Made by a program: the position numbers and the translations under genes. Under the pieces are notes generated by a model that had not been told where the DNA came from, searched no databases, and saw only the letters and a list, made by a program, of their open reading frames with translations. Below, piece by piece: positions 54,134 to 63,052 of a stretch of 64,000 nt of DNA. How positions within the stretch are numbered: the first letter of the stretch is position 1; each line of letters begins with the position of its first letter. Location of the stretch: contig NZ_JYMR01000020.1 of assembly GCF_000938255.1 (NCBI RefSeq), positions 1 through 64,000 on the forward strand, in the 5' to 3' direction. The stretch comes from Bradyrhizobium sp. LTSP849. GTDB taxonomy: Bacteria > Pseudomonadota > Alphaproteobacteria > Rhizobiales > Xanthobacteraceae.

Positions 54134-54583
54134 TCAGTAGCAGCGCATGATGTTGACGGTGTGCTCGCCGCCGCCGCGGCCGGGCACCGTCACGGACTCC
54201 GTCGGACAGCTCGGCACATAGGGCCGGTCGGACGGCACGACGTTCGGCGGGAAGCGATGCGCCCAGTCCCAGGGAACGTCATAGGTGTAGGTGTAGCGCA
54301 CGTCGTTGGAGATCGGCTGCCCGGCATCGGCGAAAGGTTCGCTGTACGTCGCGCCATCGTTATAGAACCCGCCACCACCCGGCCAGTAGACCCAGGGATT
54401 GTTCCGGCCGCGGAACCGCGCGCCAGGCGCGATCGACGGACGTGCTGCGGCCGGCGGCGCGGCAGCGGCCACCACGCCATGCGGCGCAGCACCGCCCGGT
54501 CGTGCAAAACTGTCGCTGGAAGCAAGGAGCAGCGCGGCTGCGCTGAGCGAGGCGAGCAACGCCCCATATGATCTGGACATCAT
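54134..54583 (-). CDS. Small secreted hypothetical protein (about 150 aa)
   Basis: A 149-residue exported protein. After a signal peptide (MMSRSYGALLASLSAAALLLASSDSFA) the mature part is Gly/Pro/Tyr-rich, with NNPWVYWPGGGGFYN and YTYTYDVPWDWAHRFPP, and ends with a cysteine pair region (SCPTESV...MRCY). Proteins of this kind are common as unknown periplasmic or surface proteins in Bradyrhizobium. Start either ATG of the ATGATG at 54580/54583. Confidence 0.65.
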   Translation of the reverse strand: MMSRSYGALLASLSAAALLLASSDSFARPGGAAPHGVVAAAAPPAAARPSIAPGARFRGRNNPWVYWPGGGGFYNDGATYSEPFADAGQPISNDVRYTYTYDVPWDWAHRFPPNVVPSDRPYVPSCPTESVTVPGRGGGEHTVNIMRCY

Positions 54584-55062
54584 GATACGCACCAACTCGT
54601 TTGGCTTCGCGATACTGCTCCCCACTGCACGCTAGGCCGGCCCGTCGCCCACCCGCAAACGTATAATTAATTGTTGGTTAAGGCGCGGGATTAACAGAGG
54701 CAGCCACGCCTTCCCTGCCCCAAAATCGGTCAGTGCGGCAAATATCCTGACGGTGACGTCATGCGTGCCTCCTCTTACGCCCGGTACTGGTCGTCGGTCA
54801 CATGCTCGAGCCAATCAACCGCCTTGCCGTCGAGCGCCTCCTGCACTGCGATGTGCCGTGGGCCAAAGCTAGGCCTCTCTCGGCCAAGAGACTAGATGCG
54901 AAAACCTGAATGGATTTATCGTGCACGCTAATGAATGGGCCGATTTGCCGTCGCCTCGCGAAGAGCTGATCGCAAGTTGATCGCGAGTTGATCGTGCAAT
55001 CGGGAACGTCGCCACATTGCGGTCGTTGGCTCCGACAAGACAACAAGAAAAGGAGCATCTCG
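54584..55062. other. Intergenic stretch (about 480 bases)
   Basis: No credible gene. The region is locally AT-rich near 54660-54680 and contains short direct repeats of the form GTTGATCGCGAGTTGATCG around 54976-54995. It presumably holds the promoters of the divergent secreted-protein genes. Confidence 0.4.
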
Positions 55063-55350
55063 ATGCAACGTCAACTGAAACTCTCGTTCCTGATCGCCGC
55101 AACGCTCGTCGCGGGTACTGCCGCCGCATCGGCGCAAACCTACGATCGGTTCGGCAATCCTGTCGGGTGGCAACGGACCGCGCCGGCATATCAACCGGTT
55201 CAGCCCCGGGTGATGTACTATCCCGGCACGGCGGGACCGTATGGCGCGCTCAACGGCACCAATCATCCGACGCCGAGCTCGACGCAGGGTGACGTCGGCC
55301 CCGACGGCAACAACAACGGCACACTAACCGGCAGCTACCGGAACTGGTAA
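55063..55350 (+). CDS. Small secreted protein (95 aa)
   Basis: A 95-residue protein with a clear signal peptide (about 1-24, ending ASAQ) and a mature part rich in Tyr, Pro, Gly and Asn, ending NNNGTLTGSYRNW. An AGGAG site lies before the ATG at 55063. The frame open from 54988 is not used. Family unknown; it is placed directly before the curlin-repeat group but is transcribed towards it. Confidence 0.7.
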   Translation: MQRQLKLSFLIAATLVAGTAAASAQTYDRFGNPVGWQRTAPAYQPVQPRVMYYPGTAGPYGALNGTNHPTPSSTQGDVGPDGNNNGTLTGSYRNW

Positions 55351-55402
55351 GCCCGGCTCGATCGGAGATCCATCGTCCTCGCGGACGGTGGGCCTTCGCG
55401 CG

Positions 55403-55693
55403 TCAGCGACCCTGCTGCTTGCGCAGCCAATCCAGCATGTCCTGGGCGTTTCCCGTGCCCTGCGACACGATCGCGGTGTTTCCGCCACTGCGGCGATAGA
55501 CCGTGGTGCGGCCCGGCTCCTTGTCGACCTTAACCTCGGCCTGCGCCGGATCGCCGCTCTGCGTGATGATTGCTGTTCCGTTTTCGTCCTGGATCACGGT
55601 GGTATGGCCGTCGCCGGTCTCGCCGGCCCCGGCCGGTGCCATCGCAATTGCGGTCATGAGGCTCATTCCGGAAGCGAGCAGGAGGAATTTCAT
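55403..55693 (-). CDS. Small secreted protein with weak curlin-like motifs
   Basis: A 96-residue exported protein (signal peptide about 1-23). The mature part carries TVIQDENGTAIITQSGD and NTAIVSQGTGNAQ, which resemble curlin half-repeats (N-x-A-x-I-x-Q-x-G). The C-terminus is hydrophilic. It is the last gene of a five-gene minus-strand group whose other members have clearer repeats, and may be a minor subunit or chaperone. Confidence 0.7.
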   Translation of the reverse strand: MKFLLLASGMSLMTAIAMAPAGAGETGDGHTTVIQDENGTAIITQSGDPAQAEVKVDKEPGRTTVYRRSGGNTAIVSQGTGNAQDMLDWLRKQQGR

Positions 55694-55713
55694 GTCATAC
55701 CTCTTCGTCTCGA

Positions 55714-56187
55714 TCAGCGTGCGAACTGGAATATGGCCAGCCAGTTGAAACGTCCAAACTGCCTGACGGACCCCGTATTCATGTCACCGACCTGGAGCAG
55801 TAACGCATTGGTCGAGTTGCCGACCTGGGTAATATCGGCGATGTTGCTCACGCCCGACTGGCCAATCAGCGCATTGGTGGTGTTGCCGACCTGGATGATG
55901 TCGACATAGTTACGTGTCCCGTTCTGGACAATCGTCGCATCCACGGTGCCAGTTCCGATCTCGATCACCCGGGCGATATTGATACGACTGTTCTCCACGA
56001 TCGTGACCGGCTGCGGGTTATTACCGAACTCCACGACCGTTTCGATGCTCACGTTCCTGTTGGTCCCGAAAGGCTGCGCGAACCCGCCCATGGATGGCGA
56101 TGGCCTGGATCCTGCCGATGCCTCGGACGCAACGCTGATCGCTGCGGACATCGCCGCCAATGCCAAGAGCTCTCTACCGTATCTCAT
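55714..56187 (-). CDS. Curlin-repeat secreted protein (amyloid subunit-like)
   Basis: A 157-residue protein with a signal peptide and then about four 22-residue units like QVGNTTNALIGQSGVSNIAD, each alternating Gln, Gly, Asn and hydrophobic residues as in CsgA/CsgB. The start at 56187 follows a GGGGGAGG site. The mature N-terminal part (about 27-60) has no repeats. Such proteins cross-nucleate to form surface curli-like fibres. Confidence 0.8.
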   Translation of the reverse strand: MRYGRELLALAAMSAAISVASEASAGSRPSPSMGGFAQPFGTNRNVSIETVVEFGNNPQPVTIVENSRINIARVIEIGTGTVDATIVQNGTRNYVDIIQVGNTTNALIGQSGVSNIADITQVGNSTNALLLQVGDMNTGSVRQFGRFNWLAIFQFAR

Positions 56188-56240
56188 GGCCTCCCCCATC
56201 AACACTTCACATTTCCGACGACGGCCTGGCCGCGCGCGTC

Positions 56241-56648
56241 TTACGGACTGGTCTGGATCACCGTCGATGAGTTGACGGCGCCGAATTGCGCGATCGCCCC
56301 CGTATTCATGGTGCCGAGCTGAGACACCATGCTCGTCGCCGACTGGCCAGTTTGGCCGACGAAGGCAAAATTGTTCACACCGACCTGCCCGACCGACGCC
56401 GAATTCGTTCCGCCGAATTGCAGGATGCCGGTGGCGTTGTTGGTGCCGTTCTGGACGACGGTCGCACTGGTGCTGCCGCCGATCATGAACACGCCTGCCG
56501 CGTTGAGCTGGCTGTTCTGATTCAGCACGACGGGCGGCCCGCCGATGGACACGATGGTCTTCATGTCCATGCTCTGCGCGCCGGCCGGTCCGGCAGCGCA
56601 ACCGAGCGCGAGAAGCGCGACACAAGCGACGCCTGGAATACATTTCAT
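56241..56648 (-). CDS. Curlin-repeat secreted protein
   Basis: A 135-residue protein with signal peptide (MKCIPGVACVALLALGCAAGPAGA) and repeated units such as TVVQNGTNNATGILQFGGTNSASVGQ (a pattern Q-x-G-x-x-N-x-A). Five or so units are visible to the C-terminus. The start at 56648 is favoured by a GAGG site over 56660. Part of the same cluster with 16-54-base gaps. Confidence 0.8.
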   Translation of the reverse strand: MKCIPGVACVALLALGCAAGPAGAQSMDMKTIVSIGGPPVVLNQNSQLNAAGVFMIGGSTSATVVQNGTNNATGILQFGGTNSASVGQVGVNNFAFVGQTGQSATSMVSQLGTMNTGAIAQFGAVNSSTVIQTSP

Positions 56649-56665
56649 GACATGCCTCACCGCGG

Positions 56666-57058
56666 CTACGGAGCTTGCTGGAGAATCGTCGAGCCGTTCA
56701 GGATTCCGAGCTGGGCTACGCCGGCCGCGTTGTTCGCGCCGATCTGCCCGATCAGGCTCGAATTCGAGCCGCCGGCCTGCCCCGCCAGCGCCGTGTTGGT
56801 CGCGGTCGCGGTGGTGCCGCCCTGCCCGATCACCGAAGTATTGACGGTGATGAGCGAGCCCATCTGGAGCGTCGTCGCGGTGTTGGTTGCACCGAACTGC
56901 ATGGTCGTGGCGCTGTTGCTGGTGCCGCCGCTCTGGGAGATGAAGGAATTGTTGGTTGCGCCGAATTGCAACACGCTGGCCGAGTTGCCGGCCTGGGCAT
57001 CGAGAGCAGTGAGCAAGCTGAATGCGACGGTTGTCGCGACGAGAAATTTGGTTCGCAT
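56666..57058 (-). CDS. Curlin-repeat secreted protein
   Basis: A 130-residue protein with signal peptide (MRTKFLVATTVAFSLLTALDAQA) and repeats like SVLQFGATNNSFISQSG and TTMQFGATNTATTLQMG; later units QIGANNAAGVAQLGILNGST. Repeats are looser than in the neighbours. The longer frame to 57169 runs into the next gene's 3' flank and is not used. Confidence 0.8.
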   Translation of the reverse strand: MRTKFLVATTVAFSLLTALDAQAGNSASVLQFGATNNSFISQSGGTSNSATTMQFGATNTATTLQMGSLITVNTSVIGQGGTTATATNTALAGQAGGSNSSLIGQIGANNAAGVAQLGILNGSTILQQAP

Positions 57059-57180
57059 GTCATTTCCTCCGCGGAAGCCGGCGAACGACCCCTCATTTGG
57101 TCGACGGGCCCCGATTGCGGTTCTTTCGAGAATGGCCCGGACGCGCCGAGTCGTGACGCGTCCGACCACACGGGGCTGGT

Positions 57181-57582
57181 TCAGTGCGCCGTCTGCGAGA
57201 CGCCGCTGGTGTTGACGCCGAACACGCTGATCTGAGCGATGCCGGCGGCGTTGTTCTGGAGCGCCGGCGGCCCGAACGAATTCTGCGTGACGGAGCTGCC
57301 GTTGTTGCCGAAGGCCACCTGGCCGGTGCTGGACGAGTTCTGGATGCCGGCCTGGTTCACGGTGCTGGCGTTGTTGAGCGAGGCCGAGCTTGCGCCTTGC
57401 AGGGTGGTCTGACCGTTCAGGAGGCCGACCTGCGTGGTCGACGAGCTGTCATTGGTGAGCCCGTTCTGCGTGGTGCTCGAGGAGTTGATGACGCCGAGCT
57501 GCACCGTGGTCGAGGTGTTGGCGGCCTGAGCCGCGGAAGACAGAGCGAGCACGGCAACGGAAGCAAAAAACAATTTGCGCAT
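57181..57582 (-). CDS. Curlin-repeat secreted protein
   Basis: A 133-residue protein with signal peptide (MRKLFFASVAVLALSSAAQA) and Ser/Thr/Asn/Gln-rich repeats such as TTVQLGVINSSSTTQNGLTN and STTQVGLLNGQTTLQG. It is the first of the group after the FixJ-type regulator gene (166-base gap, which should hold a promoter). Confidence 0.8.
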   Translation of the reverse strand: MRKLFFASVAVLALSSAAQAANTSTTVQLGVINSSSTTQNGLTNDSSSTTQVGLLNGQTTLQGASSASLNNASTVNQAGIQNSSSTGQVAFGNNGSSVTQNSFGPPALQNNAAGIAQISVFGVNTSGVSQTAH

Positions 57583-57747
57583 GGAGTATCCCTTTCTGGC
57601 CTAGTTGTCTGGCTGGTTTCAGATGCCGGTCTTGGAGGAGGTCGACATCGTGGGATCACTCTGAACCGATCGTTCTCCCTGCGACAGACTGCAGTTCATG
57701 CTAATCGGTACGGACTAGACGTTGTGCGGCATCTCGCCGCTCGCAGC

Positions 57748-58401
57748 CTAGGCTTGCGACTGTCCTGCAGCACTCCGCGCCGTCTCCTGCGCCATACTGT
57801 CGATCAATCTCGCCACTTCGATCGGCGAGCGCAGCTCGAGCTTTCGCATCATCCTGGCGCGATGCACCTTGACCGTCACTTCGCTGAGCTGGAGCTTTGC
57901 TGCGATCTGCTTGGCGACCAGCCCTTCGGCCATCAGCTGCATGATCTCTCGCTCCCGTACCGTCAGCGTCTCGACGCGCTGGCGTGCCCCGCGCACTGTG
58001 TCCTCGCGCTCCATCCGCCTGCGATCGCGGTCGATGCCGTGTCTGATCGCATCGAGTATCTCCTGTTCGCGGAAAGGCTTTGGCAGAAACTCGACCGCGC
58101 CGCGCTTCATGGCTTCGACGGAGACACGGACGTCTGAATGACCGCTGATGAAAACGATCGGTATGGGTACGCCCGATTCAGCGAGCCTGCGTTGAAGCTC
58201 CAGCCCGGTCGGCGACGTGCCGGGAAAGCGGACGTCGAGCACGAGGCATGACGGTCCACCGGAAAGACTCTCGGTGAGGAACTCGTCCGTCGAGGCAAAC
58301 AACCTCACCTGATGCCCAGTTTCCTCGCAGAGGCTGCCAATCGCATTTCGTATCTGCACTTCGTCATCAACAACATAAACTGTGGCTTGATTTGAACTCA
58401 T
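57748..58401 (-). CDS. FixJ-type response regulator
   Basis: A 217-residue regulator: receiver with phosphoacceptor Asp56 (LVLDVRFPG) and the KP pair in FLPKPF, then a LuxR-type helix-turn-helix at about 140-205 (LTVREREIMQLMAEGLVAKQIAAKL, split by the usual pattern). The start at 58401 is chosen over 58464. No sensor kinase gene is adjacent. Being directly upstream of the curlin-repeat genes on the same strand, it is a candidate regulator for them. Confidence 0.9.
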   Translation of the reverse strand: MSSNQATVYVVDDEVQIRNAIGSLCEETGHQVRLFASTDEFLTESLSGGPSCLVLDVRFPGTSPTGLELQRRLAESGVPIPIVFISGHSDVRVSVEAMKRGAVEFLPKPFREQEILDAIRHGIDRDRRRMEREDTVRGARQRVETLTVREREIMQLMAEGLVAKQIAAKLQLSEVTVKVHRARMMRKLELRSPIEVARLIDSMAQETARSAAGQSQA

Positions 58402-59003
58402 TGCAGTACGCTCCCGGACTTGGCGCTCGATGATCCAGCAACGAGCCATCCATTGTTCTTGCAAGCGATAACAAGGTGCTTGAATGCATCGGCGAGAAGC
58501 GGTCGAGTCGCGTCGGCCGACCGATGCGAGGTCTTACGGCCTCCACGCGCTGAAGACGAGTGAAGGCGTTCACATATCGGGCTTCGTGATCCCGGGGAGT
58601 TGACGTCGCCATCTGCGGCGTCACGGTGAGGCGCCGTGTCGGGAATGCGGCAATCAGGCGTCGCGGCCGAGATATCGCCAGCTGCGTCATGGCGTCGCTA
58701 CTCATGCGCCGAGCTGAACTCCGTCGGGCAGCCACGTGGGCAAAACCAGACGGGACGTTCAGCCAGCTTGTCGAGTTCGATACCGCGCGCATCTTTTCGA
58801 TACGCCTCGTATGCGTTCCGCGCAAATCACGAAAAGTCGCACCCCGCCGACCTTACTTCTGGATCATGGAGCGCACCCGTCCGTCACCCCATCAACGACG
58901 ACATATCATCGAGACAGCAGGCATTACCCCGGACGAAATACAACCATAGCGCGTTATTCGGCATTTCCGCCAACATAGTCATTTCAAGAAGGCGGGTTTT
59001 GAT
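58402..59003. other. Intergenic region (about 600 bases) with no supportable gene
   Basis: The open frames here translate to Arg/Ser/Pro-rich sequence and have poor start context, so I do not call a gene. It separates the regulator gene and the MacA-like gene, which are divergent, and likely holds promoters for both. No hairpin or tandem repeat stands out. Confidence 0.45.
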
Positions 59004-60434
59004 ATGCGATTTGTGCCAGTCATTGTGCTGTTTGGAACTGCATGCGGCCTCGCCACAATCTACGGCGCGGCACCTGACGTCGTCGCGGGCGCTGCCGGGA
59101 GCGCCGCGGAGGGCGCGAGCCGTGCCTATGAGTCGACGAGGCAGTTCCTCAAGCCCGCCGGCGGCGAAACCCCGACCTTCGGGTCGGATGCGCCATTGTT
59201 CCGCTACGCTGCAATTCAGCGCGGCAGCATCGAGCAGACTGTCACCGTCACGGGCGCCCTGCAACCCGTCAAGACGATCGAGGTCGGCTCGCAACTGTCC
59301 GGGCAGCTCGCCCGCGTCTATGTCGACTTCAACGACACCGTCAGCAAGGACCAGCCGCTTGCCTTGATCGATCCCCGCAGCTTCGCCGCCAAGGTCGACG
59401 AAGCCAAGGCGGCGCTGGCGGTCGCCGACTCCTTCGTGGACATCGAGCGAGCCAAGCTCGATCGCGCCAGGATCGATCTGCAAAACGCCAAGGGCAGTAG
59501 GGACGTGCTCGCCGCCAAGCTCGACAGCGCCCAGGCGGTCAAGGCCTCGGCGCAGAAGACCTTGCAACGCAAGCTGGCGCTCCAGTCGCAAAATGTCGTG
59601 GCAACCTCAACGGTCGACGACGCGCAGACGGAGTTCACCGCACGCGTGGCCCAGGAGCGCGAGGCCGAGGTCCTCATGTCTCTGAATATCTACGCCGTCG
59701 ACGGCGCGCAGGCCGACGTCCGCCGGATCGAGGCCGAGCTGGACCAGGCCCGAATGGCGGTGCCGGAGAAGGCCGCCGTCCTTGCGGCGGCCCAGGCCGA
59801 TCTCGACCGCACGGTGATCCGCTCGCCGATCGACGGCGTCGTGGTCGGCAGGTTCGTCAATGAAGGCCAGACGCTGGCGGTTGGCCTCGAATCCCGCACC
59901 ACCTTCGTGGTCGCCCACCGTCTGGAGGACATGGAAATCCACGCACAGGTCGACGAAGCGGATATCGGGCGCATCGCTGCCGGCCAGCGGGCTCACTTTA
60001 CGGTGGATGCCTATCCTGACCGCCGCTTCGAGGCGGCGGTGCGGCAGGTGCGCAAGGCGCCGCAGAACCAGCAGCACGTAGTCACCTACACCGTCGTGCT
60101 GTCGACCACGAACCTCGACGGCGCGCTGCTCCCCGGAATGACCGCGCTCGTGAAGATCGTGATCGAGCAGCAGGACAACGTGCTGAAAGTGCCGCTGGCC
60201 GCGCTGCGCTTCCAGCCCTCGGGCGCGCGGGCAGACACGGCCCCCGGTCGCAGCGGCGTCTGGGTACGTACCGTCAGTGGCGCGCTTCAGCGTATCGCCG
60301 TGACCGTCGGCGCGGCGGGCACCGAACAGGTCGCGCTCAAGAGCGGAGAGCTCGTCGAAGGCAGCCAGGTCGCCATCGGACAGGCGATCCGGCCGGCCGG
60401 CATGGAATTTCTCGGCATCAGGTTCGGATCATGA
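59004..60434 (+). CDS. MacA/HlyD-type periplasmic adaptor protein
   Basis: A 476-residue membrane-fusion protein: N-terminal membrane segment, biotinyl-lipoyl-like half domains (VTVTGALQPVKTIEVGSQLSGQL and TVIRSPIDGVVVGRFVNEGQTL), a long alpha-hairpin (about 130-265) and beta domains. It links an inner-membrane ABC pump to an outer-membrane channel. Operon with an ATPase and a permease by four-base overlaps. No TolC-like gene is in the window. Confidence 0.9.
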   Translation: MRFVPVIVLFGTACGLATIYGAAPDVVAGAAGSAAEGASRAYESTRQFLKPAGGETPTFGSDAPLFRYAAIQRGSIEQTVTVTGALQPVKTIEVGSQLSGQLARVYVDFNDTVSKDQPLALIDPRSFAAKVDEAKAALAVADSFVDIERAKLDRARIDLQNAKGSRDVLAAKLDSAQAVKASAQKTLQRKLALQSQNVVATSTVDDAQTEFTARVAQEREAEVLMSLNIYAVDGAQADVRRIEAELDQARMAVPEKAAVLAAAQADLDRTVIRSPIDGVVVGRFVNEGQTLAVGLESRTTFVVAHRLEDMEIHAQVDEADIGRIAAGQRAHFTVDAYPDRRFEAAVRQVRKAPQNQQHVVTYTVVLSTTNLDGALLPGMTALVKIVIEQQDNVLKVPLAALRFQPSGARADTAPGRSGVWVRTVSGALQRIAVTVGAAGTEQVALKSGELVEGSQVAIGQAIRPAGMEFLGIRFGS

Positions 60435-61156
60435 CAGCCACCCTGCCCCTCATCAGCCTCCGATCGGTCGGCAGGACCTACCGCACGGACGGGATCGCGG
60501 TCACGGCGGTGCGCAATGTCAGCTTCGACATCGATCAGGGCGAGATCCTCGCCGTCATGGGACCGTCCGGTTCCGGCAAGTCCACGCTGATGAACATGAT
60601 CGGGTTGCTCGACCTCCCGAGCGAGGGCGCGATCTATCTCGAGGGCGCCAATGTCGCCGACCTCTCCGAAGACCGCAGGTCGACCTTGCGCGCCCGCAGC
60701 ATCGGCTTCGTGTTCCAGTCCTACAATCTGCTCGCGCGCCATAACGCGATCGAGAACGTCGCCCTGCCGCTGGTCTACGGCGGCGTCGGCCACAAGGAGC
60801 GCCTCGCGCGCGCCGAGCAGAGCCTGGAAGCTGTCGGCATGCTGCACCGGGCACATCACTTTCCGCGACAGCTGTCGGGCGGCGAGCAGCAGCGCGTCGC
60901 GATCGCGCGCGCGCTGATCGCCTCCCCGCTGATCGTGCTCGCGGACGAGCCGACCGGCGCACTCGACAGCCGCACCGGCGCCGAGATCCTGGCGCTGTTC
61001 GCGGCACTCAACCAGACCGGCCAGACCATCGTGATGATCACGCACGATCCCGGCATCGCGACCCAGTGCCGGCGCACCATCCGCCTGCATGACGGCGAGC
61101 TCGTCGGCGACGAAACGCAGATCCCGTTGCTGCCGAAACGGAGCGTTGCGTCATGA
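60431..61156 (+). CDS. MacB/LolD-type ABC ATPase
   Basis: A 241-residue ATPase with Walker A GPSGSGKST near 44-52, signature LSGGEQQRVAIARAL near 147-160, and Walker B IVLADEPTGALD. Domain order and neighbours fit the ATPase part of a MacAB-type exporter, here split from the permease. Start and stop overlap both neighbours. Confidence 0.92.
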   Translation: MTATLPLISLRSVGRTYRTDGIAVTAVRNVSFDIDQGEILAVMGPSGSGKSTLMNMIGLLDLPSEGAIYLEGANVADLSEDRRSTLRARSIGFVFQSYNLLARHNAIENVALPLVYGGVGHKERLARAEQSLEAVGMLHRAHHFPRQLSGGEQQRVAIARALIASPLIVLADEPTGALDSRTGAEILALFAALNQTGQTIVMITHDPGIATQCRRTIRLHDGELVGDETQIPLLPKRSVAS

Positions 61157-62376
61157 CGATGCTCCAGGGCTTTCAGATCGCTCTACACGCCTTGCGCCTC
61201 AACCCGCTGCGCAGCTTCCTCACCATGCTCGGCATCGTGATCGGCGTTGCATCGATCGTGACGGTTTTCGCGATCGGCGCCGGCGCGCAGTTGCGGCTCC
61301 AGGAGCAGATCCGCTCTATCGGCGCCAATGTGCTGATGATCACGCCGGGCGCAGTCTACCAGGGCGGCGTACGCCTCAAGGACGGCAGCAAGCTGACGAT
61401 GACCGAAAGCGACGTCCAGGCCATCCTCGAGCAGATTCCGGAAATCCAGGCCGCGGCCGGCTCCATCGCCGGAACGGCGCAGGTCATCCATGAGGGCAAG
61501 AACTGGAACACAACGATCAATGGCACCACGACCGGGCACTTCATGGTGCGCGACTGGCAGCTCGCGTCCGGACGCTACTTTTCCAACGCCGAAGAGGCCG
61601 CCGCCGGAAAAGTCGTGATCCTCGGAAGCACGGTCGCCAGCGAACTGTTCGCACCAGGCGATGATCCCATTGGCGCGCAGATCAGGATCATGAAGGTTCC
61701 GCTCGAAGTGATCGGCGTGCTCGATCGCAAGGGTCCCGCACAGGATGATGTCGCCTTTGTCCCCCTCACCACGGCCAAGCTCCGCTTCCTCGGCAGTGCC
61801 AGCAACATCAACCGTGACTCAGTCGCCTATATCATCGCCAAGGTGGCCGCCGACGGTAAGATGGCGGGCGCGCGATCGGAAATCGAAAGCCTGCTGCGGC
61901 AGCGCCACCGGGTCCTTGCCGGCCAGGAAGACGACTTCAAGGTCCAGGATCCGGCCGCCGCCATGGAGGCGCAGCAGGGTGCGGTCCGCACCGTGGCGCT
62001 TCTGCTCGTCGCCATCGCCTCGGTCTCGCTGCTCGTCGGCGGCATCAGCATCATGAACGTCATGATGGTGTCGGTGACCGAGCGTACCCGGGAAATCGGC
62101 ATCCGCCGGGCGCTCGGCGGGCGGATGCGGGACATTCGTCTCCAGTTTCTCTGCGAAGCGCTCGTGCTCTGCCTGCTCGGCGGCGCCATCGGCGTCCTCG
62201 GCGGCGTCACGCTGTCGATGACGGTCGCGCGCATGGCCGGGTGGATCACGTCGATCGATGGCGAAGCAATTGCACTGGCCCTCGCCTTTTCAATCGCGAC
62301 CGGCCTCATCTTTGGTTTTTATCCTGCACACAAGGCGTCCAAGCTCAGTCCAATCGAGGCGCTCAAGACGGAGTGA
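61153..62376 (+). CDS. MacB-type ABC permease (FtsX domain)
   Basis: A 407-residue permease with one N-terminal helix (RSFLTMLGIVIGVASIVTVFA), a large periplasmic MacB-type domain, and three C-terminal helices of the FtsX fold (VALLLVAIASVSLLVGGISIMNVM-like, then the cytoplasmic TREIGIRRALGG motif). With the adaptor and ATPase this makes an efflux or lipoprotein/peptide export unit; cargo unknown. Confidence 0.9.
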   Translation: MTMLQGFQIALHALRLNPLRSFLTMLGIVIGVASIVTVFAIGAGAQLRLQEQIRSIGANVLMITPGAVYQGGVRLKDGSKLTMTESDVQAILEQIPEIQAAAGSIAGTAQVIHEGKNWNTTINGTTTGHFMVRDWQLASGRYFSNAEEAAAGKVVILGSTVASELFAPGDDPIGAQIRIMKVPLEVIGVLDRKGPAQDDVAFVPLTTAKLRFLGSASNINRDSVAYIIAKVAADGKMAGARSEIESLLRQRHRVLAGQEDDFKVQDPAAAMEAQQGAVRTVALLLVAIASVSLLVGGISIMNVMMVSVTERTREIGIRRALGGRMRDIRLQFLCEALVLCLLGGAIGVLGGVTLSMTVARMAGWITSIDGEAIALALAFSIATGLIFGFYPAHKASKLSPIEALKTE

Positions 62377-62429
62377 GAACATGCTGGGGTGGCCACAACA
62401 TCAAACCAAAGGCCAGGGAGGAACAAGTC

Positions 62430-62747
62430 ATGAGCCCGGATCCGAAAGATTTGATCACACCGACGCCGCGTGAGCGCGAGCTGATGATGCTCATCGCGCG
62501 CGGATTGCAGAACAAGAACATCGCCTTCGAGCTCAAGATCTCGGAGAACACGGTGCGGGCGCATATCGGCAACATCATGCGCAAATACCGTCTCCATAAC
62601 CGAACCCAGATCGCGATCATCTTCGCGCTCCAGGCTGCGCCGCCATCGCTACGCCGCGACCTAGCCAATGCCAAAGGCTATCCGGCGACGGCGAAGCCCG
62701 CGCAGGCGCTTGTACTAAATTCACGAGTGCAGACCGCGCCGGAATGA
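62430..62747 (+). CDS. Stand-alone LuxR-type DNA-binding protein
   Basis: A 105-residue protein consisting of a LuxR/FixJ-type helix-turn-helix (about 11-70: TPRERELMMLIARGLQNKNIAFELKI-like, then ENTVRAHIGNIMRKYRL) and a short basic tail. There is no receiver domain. An AGGGAGGA site precedes the ATG at 62430. It follows the MacB-like permease by 53 bases, so it is probably co-transcribed and may regulate the export operon. Confidence 0.85.
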   Translation: MSPDPKDLITPTPRERELMMLIARGLQNKNIAFELKISENTVRAHIGNIMRKYRLHNRTQIAIIFALQAAPPSLRRDLANAKGYPATAKPAQALVLNSRVQTAPE

Positions 62748-63052
62748 CGGCCGACCCGCCGCTTTGCTGCGCGCCGGGACGACGACCCGAATGCTGAATA
62801 GTTTTTGACAATTAGAATTCAAAAATTTTGTTTCGACGACACATTTCAACCAGGAAGCCGCTCGGACCGCCCCTGCGGATCTGGATCGCTCCGCCGTCGG
62901 CGCAAGGCAGACCGTGGCAACAAGGTCACCCTCACTGCACCTCTTGCACAGCCGGCCGCTCTTGTAACAAAACCGTCATACAGGAAAACTAAACGAAGGC
63001 GGCGGCCGCGGTCGGCCGCCAAGCCGCCTCATCGCAGGCAGGGAGAGATTTG
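62748..63052. other. Intergenic stretch with AT-rich promoter-like part
   Basis: About 305 bases without a plausible gene. A TTGACA at 62805-62810 lies in an AT-rich stretch (62798-62835), and GC-rich inverted sequence GGCGGCGGCC...GGCCGCC occurs at 62998-63020 just before the phosphatase gene. Both may be involved in expression of the downstream gene. Confidence 0.4.

Noticed and set aside
58626..58949. Plus-strand frames in the gap before the MacA-like gene
   Set aside because: Poor start context, no recognisable domain, composition like noncoding DNA.
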